DNA from: Coliplasma sp045538555
GTDB taxonomy: Bacteria > Bacillota > Clostridia > Oscillospirales > CAG-382
Direction: 5' to 3'
Assembly: GCA_045538555.1 (NCBI GenBank)
Contig: JAZSRP010000021.1
Coordinates: 17,006-81,005 of the forward strand
DNA length: 64,000 bases
Shown here in pieces: positions 1-8,537 of the stretch; position 1 is the stretch's first letter; each line of letters opens with the position of its first letter. The position numbers and the translations under genes were made by a program. Below the pieces are notes generated by a model, which had not been told where the DNA came from, did no database searches, and saw nothing but the letters and a program-made list of their open reading frames with translations.

Positions 1-1
1 A

Positions 2-2371
2 GACAAAATATACGCCCTTTACGATGGAGAGATATCCATTTTTGACATGGAGGGTGATTTTGTCACCTCCACCTCGGCAGAGGGTGAGAGGATAATTGTT
101 TCCGACCGATACGTGGCGGCAGGAAGCGTGGTATATGAGCGCGACACCCTTTCTGAGACTTTTGAAACAAAAATGCACGTGATTGCCATAGATGGCGATT
201 GCGCCGTGACCGAGGGCGGAGTTTTTGATCTGACGGACGGCAGCCACGGGGGCTCTGCGGGTATTGACGTTGCAGAGCTTTGCGTTATCACATCGGATGG
301 ATACGCAGTTGCTTTTGGCGGAGGCGAGGCGGCTGTTTCCGGTTTTGGAAACGGTGTGTCTCCTGTCCGAAAGCCCGTGATCGACGGTATTGAACAGGGA
401 CGTGTCTATGTCGGAAGCGCAAGGGTTGAATTTGATATAGGCATCGGATTTATTGACGGAAAAGAAATACAGTCGGGAGCAGAAGTGAACCAAAACGGAG
501 AGCATGTTTTTCAACTGGTGCTCCCCTTTGGCAAAAGCGTGAGAGTCCGTTTTGTAGTTGCCTCGTATATCGACAGAATCGAAATACTGGGCGGGGATCG
601 AAACCTCAGTGTAGGTGAGAGCATACGGCTTCTCATCAGGTTTGGCCCTGACGGTGCCAGCTCCGTGCCCGTCAGTTTTTCCGCAGATAGCGACGGTGTT
701 TCCGTCAGCCCAAACGGCGAGGTGACGGCGCACCGCATCGGAACGTACAGGATCACTGCCACGGCGGAAACGGAGTACGGAACTTTTTCGGATTCCTGCA
801 GTGTGACGGTGAGAGACGATCTTATTCGGTTTGATACAGATAGCGGTATCACCGTTGACCGAAAAAACGGATTTGTCACAGATGTTCCTGCGGGAATGTC
901 AGCGGGACGGCTCATAGGGCTTCTTGCGGGCGGCTCTGATGCCACACTGTTTGACGCCGACGGTGTCACTCCCTGCAGCTACGTTGCCAGCGGATGCGTG
1001 CTGGTGAAATACGATTCTCGAAAAGAAGAATGCGACCGTTTGCTGCTTGTGGTCAGAGGCGATGTGGACGGTGACGGATTTATCACCGCTTCGGACCTGT
1101 ATCACACCGAGAGGGTGCTGAAGGGTTATGCCTACCTGCCTTGCTTTGCTTTTGCTTCCGATACCAACAAAAACGGAGCGGCGGACAACGGTGATTTTTA
1201 TGAGCTGGAGCGGATACTGCTGGGCAGGACCTACGTTTCTATGGGAGATCCGCTCAAAAATGAGTTTGGCTCCGCGGAGTTGCAGACACTGTCTGTGATA
1301 AAACACGGAAGCATCATAGACGTGACCTTGTGTCTCCGAGGGTGCAAAAACGCCGTAAGCGCTTTTGGAAAGCTGAAATTCGGCAAAGGGCTGGTTTTCA
1401 GAGAATCGGTGTCGACAGGCGGATGGGTATCCGATGTAAACGAGAGTGAAAACGAGATCGGGTTTTATGCCTATGACCAAGATGGAAACAGTATCGGCAG
1501 AGGGCTTGGAACTCTGGCGGTGCTCAGATTTGAGGTAACAGCAAACGGGGGAGATGAGCTGGTATTTGAGGTCATGCCTCTTACGGTGGATTTTGTTGAC
1601 GGGGCAAAAACCGTTGAGGGCTGTACACTCAATACGGCGGTTTGCAATGAGGAGACAGGTGATTTTTGCATTCGTGTTTCCAACGCAGACGGATTTGTAT
1701 TTGACCCCAACGTGAACAGGTATGATCTGAGCATTCCTTTTGGAAATACACTGGCGGATATCAGCACCGTGGCACCCGAGGGATGGGCCGTTACATTTGG
1801 CTGTACGGCTGTTCCCGACGACGGAAGCGTTGCGGTGATCTACGTCAGAGCGGTGGACACGGAGGGCTCGGCAAAAAGCTATATACTGCGTGTGAAGCGG
1901 CTCCCCGCACCCGACGTTGACGGAAACTGCCGTCTTTCGGCGTTGGAGGTGGAGGGATACAAGCTGAATCCGAAATTTGATCCGGATGTTTTTGAGTATT
2001 CCGTCACCGTCCCCCACAACGTGACGGAGATCAAGCCCTATTGCGTTCCTCAAAGCGATTCTGCCTCTGTGCATATCAGCTCCACTTTGCTGACAGGTGA
2101 CACTACCGTGATACGCATCACTGTTTTTTCACCGGATGGAGACAAGCTCATATATCTGCTGACGGTCAACAGAGAGTCGGAAGCCGCTCCCGACGTTTCG
2201 TTGATACCGGATCCGTCGGAGAAACCCGTGAACAAGGGTGTATGGGTTGCAGTTTGTGTTGCTGCTTTGCTGGCGGCAGGCGCAGCAGGATACGGCTATT
2301 TTGTGAAAACAAAAGGGAAAAAATCTCCTGATACCGATTTTGAAAAACCGGAAAACAAAACCGAAAAATAA
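2..2371 (+). CDS. Cell-surface protein with Ig-like, dockerin, cohesin and cadherin-like domains (5' truncated)
   Basis: The reading frame is open from the first full codon at position 2, so the N-terminus lies outside the window. In order I see a Big_2/Ig-like module (about 560-815), a dockerin type I-like pair of calcium loops (about 1056-1230, first loop DVDGDGFITASD), a cohesin-like beta module (about 1265-1660), two cadherin-like beta-sandwich repeats (about 1660-1900 and 1930-2190) and one C-terminal membrane helix (about 2230-2300) followed by a basic, charged tail. This fits a membrane-anchored extracellular scaffold. Having both a cohesin-like and a dockerin-like module in one chain is typical of scaffoldin or adaptor proteins, but binding partners cannot be read from sequence. 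A terminator follows directly. Confidence 0.75.
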   Translation, partial: DKIYALYDGEISIFDMEGDFVTSTSAEGERIIVSDRYVAAGSVVYERDTLSETFETKMHVIAIDGDCAVTEGGVFDLTDGSHGGSAGIDVAELCVITSDGYAVAFGGGEAAVSGFGNGVSPVRKPVIDGIEQGRVYVGSARVEFDIGIGFIDGKEIQSGAEVNQNGEHVFQLVLPFGKSVRVRFVVASYIDRIEILGGDRNLSVGESIRLLIRFGPDGASSVPVSFSADSDGVSVSPNGEVTAHRIGTYRITATAETEYGTFSDSCSVTVRDDLIRFDTDSGITVDRKNGFVTDVPAGMSAGRLIGLLAGGSDATLFDADGVTPCSYVASGCVLVKYDSRKEECDRLLLVVRGDVDGDGFITASDLYHTERVLKGYAYLPCFAFASDTNKNGAADNGDFYELERILLGRTYVSMGDPLKNEFGSAELQTLSVIKHGSIIDVTLCLRGCKNAVSAFGKLKFGKGLVFRESVSTGGWVSDVNESENEIGFYAYDQDGNSIGRGLGTLAVLRFEVTANGGDELVFEVMPLTVDFVDGAKTVEGCTLNTAVCNEETGDFCIRVSNADGFVFDPNVNRYDLSIPFGNTLADISTVAPEGWAVTFGCTAVPDDGSVAVIYVRAVDTEGSAKSYILRVKRLPAPDVDGNCRLSALEVEGYKLNPKFDPDVFEYSVTVPHNVTEIKPYCVPQSDSASVHISSTLLTGDTTVIRITVFSPDGDKLIYLLTVNRESEAAPDVSLIPDPSEKPVNKGVWVAVCVAALLAAGAAGYGYFVKTKGKKSPDTDFEKPENKTEK

Positions 2372-2378
2372 TAAAATT

Positions 2379-2430
2379 ACAGAGCATCCGGCGGCGTGAA
2401 AAAGCCGCAAAAACAGGTGCTCTGTTTTTT
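2379..2430 (+). terminator. Rho-independent terminator after the surface protein
   Basis: Inverted repeat ACAGAGCA / TGCTCTGT around a GC-rich loop, followed by a run of seven T. It separates the surface-protein gene from the apbE promoter. Confidence 0.8.
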
Positions 2431-2510
2431 TGTTTTCCAACCCATGACAAGACGGGTAAAAAAATGCAAAAAAAACGTGGAAAGAACGGGAATATTGTCG
2501 CTTTTTGGTG

Positions 2511-2539
2511 TTGAAATACGGTATACAGTATGATATAAT
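2511..2539 (+). promoter_or_regulatory. Sigma-A promoter of the apbE-rnf operon
   Basis: TTGAAA at 2511-2516, a 17-nt spacer and TATAAT at 2534-2539, with an extended -10 (TGA directly upstream). The expected start site is near 2546, leaving a leader of about 75 nt before the apbE start. Confidence 0.8.
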
Positions 2540-2621
2540 ACAATGTCATAATATGAGTTGTAACGTGCTGTTTGGCACGGTGTCGATCTGTTTGATGCCG
2601 GTTCAAAGAAAGGAGTCCGAC

Positions 2622-3611
2622 ATGAAAATACTGCGGATGCTGTTGATGGTTTTTGTGTGCGTCACGTTGGTTTCATGCGGGAGAGCAAGGCAAGAGGATT
2701 CCTTTTACGGGATGTCCACCTATTGCTCCGTTACCGTCTATGGCGGCAACGGCTCCGGGTTGGATGAGGCAAAAAAGATCATTCTTGATTGTGAAAACGA
2801 GATATCAGCTTTTATTTCCGCTTCGGCAGTATCCCGTGTCAACAGGGACGGAATCGGTGAGATCTCCGCGGATTTTTGCGAACTTTTAAAAAAATGCGAG
2901 AGAGTCCGTCTGATGACCGACGGCAGGTATTCCGTTCTTTCCCGAAATATAACCTCACTCTGGGATTTTTTGTCAGAATCCCCTTCGGTTCCCCACAGCG
3001 GTGAACTGAAAAATGCTGTTGACAGCTGTTTGGGACGTGAAATACAATTTGACGGAAACACTGTTTTTATCCCTTCCGATACCGGAATTGAGCCGGGCAG
3101 TGTGGGCAAGGGGTTTGCCTGCCACAGAGCGGTGGAGGCGCTGAAGGGCAAGGTTGATTCTGCTATTGTCAGCGTGGGAGGAAGCATCGGAGCTTTTGGG
3201 GCACCTGCGGGAAAGGACGCTTTTGAGATCGGAGTTCGTGACCCGTTTGGGAGTGCAAACGATGTTATCGGAGTTCTCAAGCTGAACGACGGTTTTGTTT
3301 CCACCTCGGGCAGCTACGAAAGATTTTTTGAAAAAGACGGAAAAAAATTCCACCATATCCTGGATTGCACCACCGGATTGCCCTTTGACGGACAAATAGT
3401 GTCTGCCACCGTGGTATCGGATGACGGCGGAGTCAGCGATCTGCTTTCCACCGCCTGCTTTTTGTCAGAGCTGTCGGATGCAGCGGAGCTGCTGAATGAA
3501 TTTGGATGCAGCGGCATATTTGTTCTTGCTGACGGAGAGATTCTTGTTTCCGGTGAGCTTTTAAATGCTTTTGAGCCGTCGGATGGAAGGTCGGTGACGT
3601 CCCTTGACTGA
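2622..3611 (+). CDS. apbE: FAD:protein FMN transferase (ApbE), lipoprotein
   Basis: Transfers FMN from FAD onto Thr/Ser of target flavoproteins; here the obvious clients are RnfD and RnfG encoded just downstream. The chosen ATG has AAAGAAAGGAG upstream; an earlier in-frame start at 2505 lies before the predicted transcription start and is rejected. The protein (329 residues) begins with a lipoprotein signal ending VTLVSCG, so it sits on the outer face of the membrane, where the RnfD/RnfG flavins are. The ApbE body is recognisable from the GMSTYCSVTVYG start, the PGSVGKGFA segment, the VSVGGSIGAFG glycine turn and a late VSDDGGVSDLLSTACF segment. It overlaps the next gene by 8 nt. Confidence 0.9.
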   Translation: MKILRMLLMVFVCVTLVSCGRARQEDSFYGMSTYCSVTVYGGNGSGLDEAKKIILDCENEISAFISASAVSRVNRDGIGEISADFCELLKKCERVRLMTDGRYSVLSRNITSLWDFLSESPSVPHSGELKNAVDSCLGREIQFDGNTVFIPSDTGIEPGSVGKGFACHRAVEALKGKVDSAIVSVGGSIGAFGAPAGKDAFEIGVRDPFGSANDVIGVLKLNDGFVSTSGSYERFFEKDGKKFHHILDCTTGLPFDGQIVSATVVSDDGGVSDLLSTACFLSELSDAAELLNEFGCSGIFVLADGEILVSGELLNAFEPSDGRSVTSLD

Positions 3612-3990
3612 AAAAAGAAAGTTTGTCTGTGCGTTTGACGTGGTTCTTGCCTGCCTTCTTGTATTGGTAGCCGCTGTTCCGTTTTTTGTTGCTTTTGATG
3701 ATTCTCCTGTCTGCGCCGTGATTGAGGTGGAGGGACGAGAGGTTGCAAAATATTCTCTTTCGGAGCAAAAAAACGGCGCTCCGCTGACTGTGGCCGTTCC
3801 CACCCGTGAGGGTGAGGTGACGGTGGAGATCGGTGAGGATTATGCTGTCATAAAAGATTCGCCCTGCCCCGCGCATACCTGTATAAAAAACGGACCGGTC
3901 ACAAGATCCGGACAGACGGTGATATGTCTACCCTGCCGTCTGACGGTACGTATCACAGGTGAGGCGGAGTATGACGGAATAACGGGGTGA
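3604..3990 (+). CDS. NusG domain II-containing membrane-anchored protein
   Basis: A 128-residue protein starting at TTG inside the apbE stop region (8-nt overlap, translational coupling). An N-terminal membrane helix (about residues 9-30) precedes a small beta domain of the NusG_II type, with the typical CPAHTCIKNGPV and a later CLPCRL segment, i.e. conserved cysteines. Proteins of this family commonly sit next to apbE and the Gx transporter in Firmicutes flavinylation/Rnf loci; the molecular role is unknown. Placement suggests a part in extracytoplasmic electron transfer or flavinylation. Confidence 0.8.
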   Translation: MTEKRKFVCAFDVVLACLLVLVAAVPFFVAFDDSPVCAVIEVEGREVAKYSLSEQKNGAPLTVAVPTREGEVTVEIGEDYAVIKDSPCPAHTCIKNGPVTRSGQTVICLPCRLTVRITGEAEYDGITG

Positions 3991-3994
3991 CGGT

Positions 3995-4516
3995 ATGAAA
4001 ACACGCAAATTGACGGTCACTGCGCTTTTTGCGGCAGTTGCCGTGGCGGTCAATGCCGCAGAGTCACTGCTTCCTGCGGTTGCATTTTTGCCCCCCGGCG
4101 CAAAGCTTGGGCTTTCAAACGTGGTCACCATGTTTTGCTCTGCTGTAATGGGGCTTCCCGGCGCTTTGGGAGTTGCGGTGACAAAATCACTGTTTGTATT
4201 GGCAACAAGAGGTTTTACTGCATTTTTGATGAGCGCTGCGGGTGGAATTTTTTCTACCTGTGTCTGCTTTTTACTTTTGAGATACACAAAAAAACACGTG
4301 GGATATCTGGGCATCGGTATTCTTGGTGCCGTCACCCACAACTGTGCACAGACCGCAGTCTCCGCTTTGCTGGCGGGGAAAGCCATCCTGTACTACCTGC
4401 CGTTTCTCGCAGCGGCGTCGGCGATTACGGGGGCGGTCAGCGGATTTGTGCTTGGATTTTTGCAAAAATATTTTCCCATACATATCATTGGAAAGGATAT
4501 AAAAAATGGCACGTAA
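3995..4516 (+). CDS. Gx transporter family membrane protein
   Basis: A 173-residue hydrophobic protein with about five membrane helices, matching the family formerly called heptaprenyl diphosphate synthase component I and now Gx transporter. These are ECF S-component-like proteins frequently found between NusG_II proteins and rnfC. The substrate is unknown; supply of a flavin or quinone precursor to the redox complex is a reasonable guess from context only. It starts 4 nt after the previous gene and overlaps rnfC by 11 nt. Confidence 0.8.
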   Translation: MKTRKLTVTALFAAVAVAVNAAESLLPAVAFLPPGAKLGLSNVVTMFCSAVMGLPGALGVAVTKSLFVLATRGFTAFLMSAAGGIFSTCVCFLLLRYTKKHVGYLGIGILGAVTHNCAQTAVSALLAGKAILYYLPFLAAASAITGAVSGFVLGFLQKYFPIHIIGKDIKNGT

Positions 4517-5846
4517 CAAGCCTGTTTCGCCTTTTTCTACAAAAGGCGGCATAAAAGTTCCGCACCAAAAGAACACCTGGGCAATGCCTTCTTTTGAGAT
4601 GCCCGCACCGGAAAAGGTGACCATTCCTCTGCAGATGCACATCGGAGCACCATGTCAGCCCACGGTTTCCGTTGGCGACAAGGTGAGAGTGGGAGACGTG
4701 ATCGGTGACAGCGATGCATTTGTCAGCGCACCCATTCATGCATCCGTGTCCGGCACGGTTTCAAAGCTGGGCAGCATCACAATGCCTGCAGGAAACACCG
4801 TTTCAACAGTGGAGATCACCTCAGACGGCATGATGGAATGGGCGGAGGTCGCTCCCCCCCAGGTCACCGACCTCAAATCGTTTATTGCCGCAGTGAGAAA
4901 AAGCGGATTGGTAGGTCTGGGCGGCGCAGGTTTTCCTGCCCATGTCAAGCTGTCCGTCCCTCCCGAAAAAAAGGTGGACACACTGGTGATAAACGCTGCC
5001 GAATGCGAGCCCTATATCACCAGCGACCACAGAGAAATGATCGAGAATTCCTGGGACGTGCTCTCCGGTATTTATGCCGTCAGGGAGCTTTTGGGAATCA
5101 AAAACGTTCTTATAGGAATCGAATCCAACAAGCCCGACTGCATCGAGCTGCTCTCACGGATGGTTGACGATGAGAAACGTGACCCCAACGACGAGATTCG
5201 CATCGTAAAGCTTCGTACAGACTATCCTCAGGGTGCGGAAAAAATGCTTATCCGTGCCTGCACGGGCAGAGAGGTCCCTGCGGGCGGACTTCCCGCAGAT
5301 ACCGGCTGTATTGTAATGAACGTTACCAGCATTGCTTTTTTGGCGCGGTATCTCAAGACGGGAAAGCCGCTTGTTTCAAAAAGGATCACCGTTGACGGAT
5401 CGGCAGTTGCAAGACCCTGCAACGTGATCGTTCCTATCGGAACAAGCGTTGCCGATGTGATGGAATATTGCGGCGGATACAGAGAGACTCCAAAAAAGCT
5501 TTTGTACGGCGGGCCCATGATGGGCATTACGCTACCCAACGATTCCCTCCCTATCATAAAAAACACCAACGCTATTATTGCACTGAATGAGTCTGATGCA
5601 ACTCCCCCCCGTGAGGACGCCTGCATCCGATGTGCCGCTTGCGCCTACAACTGCCCCATGGGGCTCATGCCCGTAAAGCTGGCGGTTGCAGCAGTGAACG
5701 ACGACGTTGAAACGTTGTCAAAATTTGGGATCATGTCCTGTATTGAGTGCGGTTCCTGCACCTTTGTGTGCCCCGCAAACCGCAACGTGCTCCAGCGCAT
5801 ACGGCTGGGCAAAACCATTTTTAGAGAAAGGACGGCAAAAAAATGA
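4506..5846 (+). CDS. rnfC: Rnf electron transport complex subunit C
   Basis: Cytoplasmic NADH-side subunit of the ion-pumping ferredoxin:NAD oxidoreductase. The 446-residue protein has an N-terminal barrel domain, the flavin/nucleotide-binding GLGGAGFPAHVK segment (residues 137-148), an SLBB-like part (LLYGGPMMG) and two 4Fe-4S motifs, C373-x2-C376-x2-C379-x3-C383 and C412-x2-C415-x2-C418-x3-C422. Overlaps both neighbours (11 nt upstream, 4 nt downstream), typical of a tightly coupled operon. Confidence 0.95.
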   Translation: MARNKPVSPFSTKGGIKVPHQKNTWAMPSFEMPAPEKVTIPLQMHIGAPCQPTVSVGDKVRVGDVIGDSDAFVSAPIHASVSGTVSKLGSITMPAGNTVSTVEITSDGMMEWAEVAPPQVTDLKSFIAAVRKSGLVGLGGAGFPAHVKLSVPPEKKVDTLVINAAECEPYITSDHREMIENSWDVLSGIYAVRELLGIKNVLIGIESNKPDCIELLSRMVDDEKRDPNDEIRIVKLRTDYPQGAEKMLIRACTGREVPAGGLPADTGCIVMNVTSIAFLARYLKTGKPLVSKRITVDGSAVARPCNVIVPIGTSVADVMEYCGGYRETPKKLLYGGPMMGITLPNDSLPIIKNTNAIIALNESDATPPREDACIRCAACAYNCPMGLMPVKLAVAAVNDDVETLSKFGIMSCIECGSCTFVCPANRNVLQRIRLGKTIFRERTAKK

Positions 5847-6757
5847 AACAGTCCTTCATCATTTCATCATCACCTCATTTCAGAGGAAAGCGTACCACCG
5901 GTATGATAATGGGAGGAGTGCTGCTCTGCCTGCTTCCCGCCGTGGTGGCATCGGGAGTCATTTTTGGACTTCGTGCGCTGCTTTTGGTGGCTGTGTGCGC
6001 TTCTTCCTGCGTGGTGCTTGAGTATTTCTGCCGTTTGGTGATGAAGCGTCAGCAGACGGCCGGCGATCTCTCCGCCGCTGTGACCGGTGTTCTTCTTGCC
6101 ATGACACTGCCCCATGACATAAGCATTTTTATGGCTCTGTTCGGCTGTGTGTGCGCCATTGTTGTTATCAAGCAGTTTTTTGGCGGAATCGGTCAGAACT
6201 TCATCAATCCCGCCATCGGAGCCAGAGTTATCATGCTGGTATCGTTTCCGGAGGCAATGACAACGTTTAGCTATGACGGAGTCACAAGCGCAACTCCTCT
6301 TGCCACAGGAGCTTCTTTTTGGGATCTGTTTTTGGGGACTACCGGCGGAAGTTTGGGCGAGACCTGTGCCGTTGCATTGCTGGTAGGCGGTGCGGCTCTT
6401 GTTGCACTCCGAATCATCAAGCCCATTATCCCCGTGTTTTACGTAGGAACGGTTGCTATCATGAGCTTTTTGCTGGGTCAGGACGTTTTGCTTCAGGTTT
6501 TGGGCGGCGGATTGCTGCTGGGTGCATTCTTTATGGCAACCGATTATACCACCAGCCCCCTCACTGATCTCGGAAAAATTATTTATGCTGTGGGCTGCGG
6601 TCTGCTGACCTGCGTTATCAGATTTTACGCAAACCTGCCCGAGGGTGTTTCTTATGCAATCATGCTGATGAATATTATCACGCCTCTCATTGACAGGGTT
6701 ATCGTTCCAAAAGCTTTTGGCGCCGTAAAAAAGGCAAAAAAGGAGGCAGGAAAATGA
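5843..6757 (+). CDS. rnfD: Rnf electron transport complex subunit D
   Basis: Membrane subunit with about nine to ten helices (304 residues), covalently carrying FMN. The flavinylation motif DGVTSAT is present at residues 145-151, with Thr151 as the predicted acceptor for ApbE. ATGA overlap with rnfC and another ATGA overlap with rnfG. Homologous to NqrB; ion translocation is thought to run through this subunit. Confidence 0.95.
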   Translation: MKQSFIISSSPHFRGKRTTGMIMGGVLLCLLPAVVASGVIFGLRALLLVAVCASSCVVLEYFCRLVMKRQQTAGDLSAAVTGVLLAMTLPHDISIFMALFGCVCAIVVIKQFFGGIGQNFINPAIGARVIMLVSFPEAMTTFSYDGVTSATPLATGASFWDLFLGTTGGSLGETCAVALLVGGAALVALRIIKPIIPVFYVGTVAIMSFLLGQDVLLQVLGGGLLLGAFFMATDYTTSPLTDLGKIIYAVGCGLLTCVIRFYANLPEGVSYAIMLMNIITPLIDRVIVPKAFGAVKKAKKEAGK

Positions 6758-7269
6758 ATTTCAAAAAAATGATTTTTCCCATCGTTTCCCTCCTTTCCAT
6801 ATGTATCGTGGTATCGGCTCTCATTGCTTTTACCGATTCGCTGACAAAGGACGTTATCTCCCGGCAGCAGGAGACTGCTATGGCCGAGCTGAGACAAAAA
6901 GTAATGCCTGCCGACGTTTATACCGACATCAACGACACCGCAGTGTCTGCTCAAAAGGACGGACAGACGGTGGGATACGTGTTTACCTCTATCCAAAAGG
7001 GATACGGTGGAGACGTGACCGTAATGGTGGGAATCGGCATTGACGGAAAGCTCATGGGTGTGGATGTATTGTCTCATTCCGAAACAGTGGGAATCGGTGC
7101 CGTCTGTACCGAAAAAGAGTTTTTGGCACAGTATCTGGGCGCACAAGGCGTCTCTGACGGAAACATGATAAAAAAAACAGGCGCATCCATCACCAGCCGC
7201 GCCATTCACAACGCCGTAAGCGATGCTTTTTCACAGTATGAAGCCGTAAAAGGAGGTGACGCACAGTGA
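6754..7269 (+). CDS. rnfG: Rnf electron transport complex subunit G
   Basis: Membrane-anchored extracytoplasmic FMN subunit, 171 residues: one N-terminal helix (about 7-27) and an FMN-binding domain. The ApbE target motif reads TGASITS at residues 142-148, so the usual acceptor Thr is a Ser (Ser145). ApbE enzymes are known to modify Ser or Thr, so it is probably functional, but this is a departure from the common SGAT form. A four-base GTGA overlap links it to rnfE. Confidence 0.93.
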   Translation: MNFKKMIFPIVSLLSICIVVSALIAFTDSLTKDVISRQQETAMAELRQKVMPADVYTDINDTAVSAQKDGQTVGYVFTSIQKGYGGDVTVMVGIGIDGKLMGVDVLSHSETVGIGAVCTEKEFLAQYLGAQGVSDGNMIKKTGASITSRAIHNAVSDAFSQYEAVKGGDAQ

Positions 7270-7940
7270 AAGGCAATTTCAAAGAGCTGACAAAAGGTAT
7301 TGTCAAACAAAACCCCGTACTGGTGCTTCTTCTTGGCACCTGCCCCACGCTGGCGGTCACCACTGCTGCATCCAATGCCATCGGAATGGGTGTGGCAGCA
7401 ACCATTGTTTTGGTGTGCTCAAATGCGGTTATCTCCCTGTTGCGAAAATTCATTCCCGACACAGTGCGTATTCCCGCATATATCACTGTTATTGCAGGAT
7501 TTGTCACACTGGTGCAGATGTTGGTCAAGGCATACGCTCCTTCTATTGACAAGTCGCTGGGAATATATCTTCCTCTCATTGTTGTAAACTGCATTATTCT
7601 CGGCAGAGCCGAGGCATTTGCGTCCAAAAACAAGCTGATCCCCTCTGTTCTTGACGGACTGGGAATGGGGATCGGATTTACTGCCGCAATGCTTTGTATG
7701 GGCATTATTCGCGAGCTTTTGGGTACCGGATCCGTGTTTGGTTATTCTGTGATGCCTCACAGCTTCACCCCAATGCTGATTTTTGTGCTTCCCGCAGGCG
7801 GGTTCTTTGTGTTTGGAATGCTGATTGCCGTGGCAAACAAGCTGAAAAACAAGAGCCCTGCCCAAAAGGACTCCAACCCCTGCGCCGCCTGCCCCATGGC
7901 AAAGCAGTGTGCAGAGAGCAAGGAGGTAAACAATGGCTAA
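7266..7940 (+). CDS. rnfE: Rnf electron transport complex subunit E
   Basis: Integral membrane subunit, 224 residues, about six helices, GTG start within a GTGA overlap with rnfG and preceded by AAAGGAGGTGA. The conserved Cys26 (GTCPTLAV) and Cys109 (VVNCIILGRAEA) match the pair that, with the RnfA cysteines, holds the intramembrane iron centre. After the last helix it has an extra hydrophilic tail with C206-x2-C209-x5-C215, a possible small metal site on the cytoplasmic side. Confidence 0.94.
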   Translation: MKGNFKELTKGIVKQNPVLVLLLGTCPTLAVTTAASNAIGMGVAATIVLVCSNAVISLLRKFIPDTVRIPAYITVIAGFVTLVQMLVKAYAPSIDKSLGIYLPLIVVNCIILGRAEAFASKNKLIPSVLDGLGMGIGFTAAMLCMGIIRELLGTGSVFGYSVMPHSFTPMLIFVLPAGGFFVFGMLIAVANKLKNKSPAQKDSNPCAACPMAKQCAESKEVNNG

Positions 7941-8517
7941 ACTTTTTTCGATCGTCCTTGCGGCGGTTCTCACCGAAAACTATATTCTTGCAAAATTCCT
8001 TGGAATCTGTCCTTTTCTGGGGGTTTCCAAAAAGCTCAAAACAGCTGTGGGAATGAGCGTTGCGGTGATTTTTGTAATGGTTATCTCCACTGCCGTTACA
8101 TATCCCATCCACACACTGGTTTTGGCAAAGCACGGGCTGGAATATCTTCAGACCATTGTGTTTATACTCATTATAGCGGCCCTTGTGCAGCTGGTGGAAA
8201 TCGCAATGAAAAAGTTTTTCCCTCCTCTCCACAAGGCGCTGGGAATATATCTTCCTCTCATTACCACCAACTGTGCGGTTCTTGGCATCACAATGCTTGT
8301 TATTGACAAGAGCGGCGCGGATTACGGCTACGGCGAGGCACTGGTAAACGCATTTGGCTCAGGTCTCGGTTATATGCTTGCCATGGTGCTCTTTGCCTCC
8401 GTGCGTGAGCGTCTGGAGACGTGCGATGCGCCAAAATTTGTCAAGGGACTGCCTCTGACGCTTGTGTCTGCGGCTTTGCTGGCGGTTTCTTTCTCCGGCT
8501 TTGCCGGCATCGCCTGA
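7933..8517 (+). CDS. rnfA: Rnf electron transport complex subunit A
   Basis: Integral membrane subunit, 194 residues, about six helices, pseudo-symmetric partner of RnfE. Cys26 (GICPFLG) and Cys114 (TTNCAVLG) are the expected iron-centre ligands. Start overlaps the end of rnfE by 8 nt; AGCAAGGAGGTAAAC provides a strong ribosome site. Confidence 0.95.
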   Translation: MAKLFSIVLAAVLTENYILAKFLGICPFLGVSKKLKTAVGMSVAVIFVMVISTAVTYPIHTLVLAKHGLEYLQTIVFILIIAALVQLVEIAMKKFFPPLHKALGIYLPLITTNCAVLGITMLVIDKSGADYGYGEALVNAFGSGLGYMLAMVLFASVRERLETCDAPKFVKGLPLTLVSAALLAVSFSGFAGIA

Positions 8518-8537
8518 AAAAAGGAGGGGAATGACAG

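Noticed and set aside
899..2074. Long minus-strand open frame (391 codons) opposite the surface-protein gene
   Set aside because: Composition has no recognisable domain or ribosome site, and the plus strand has clear domains through the whole region.
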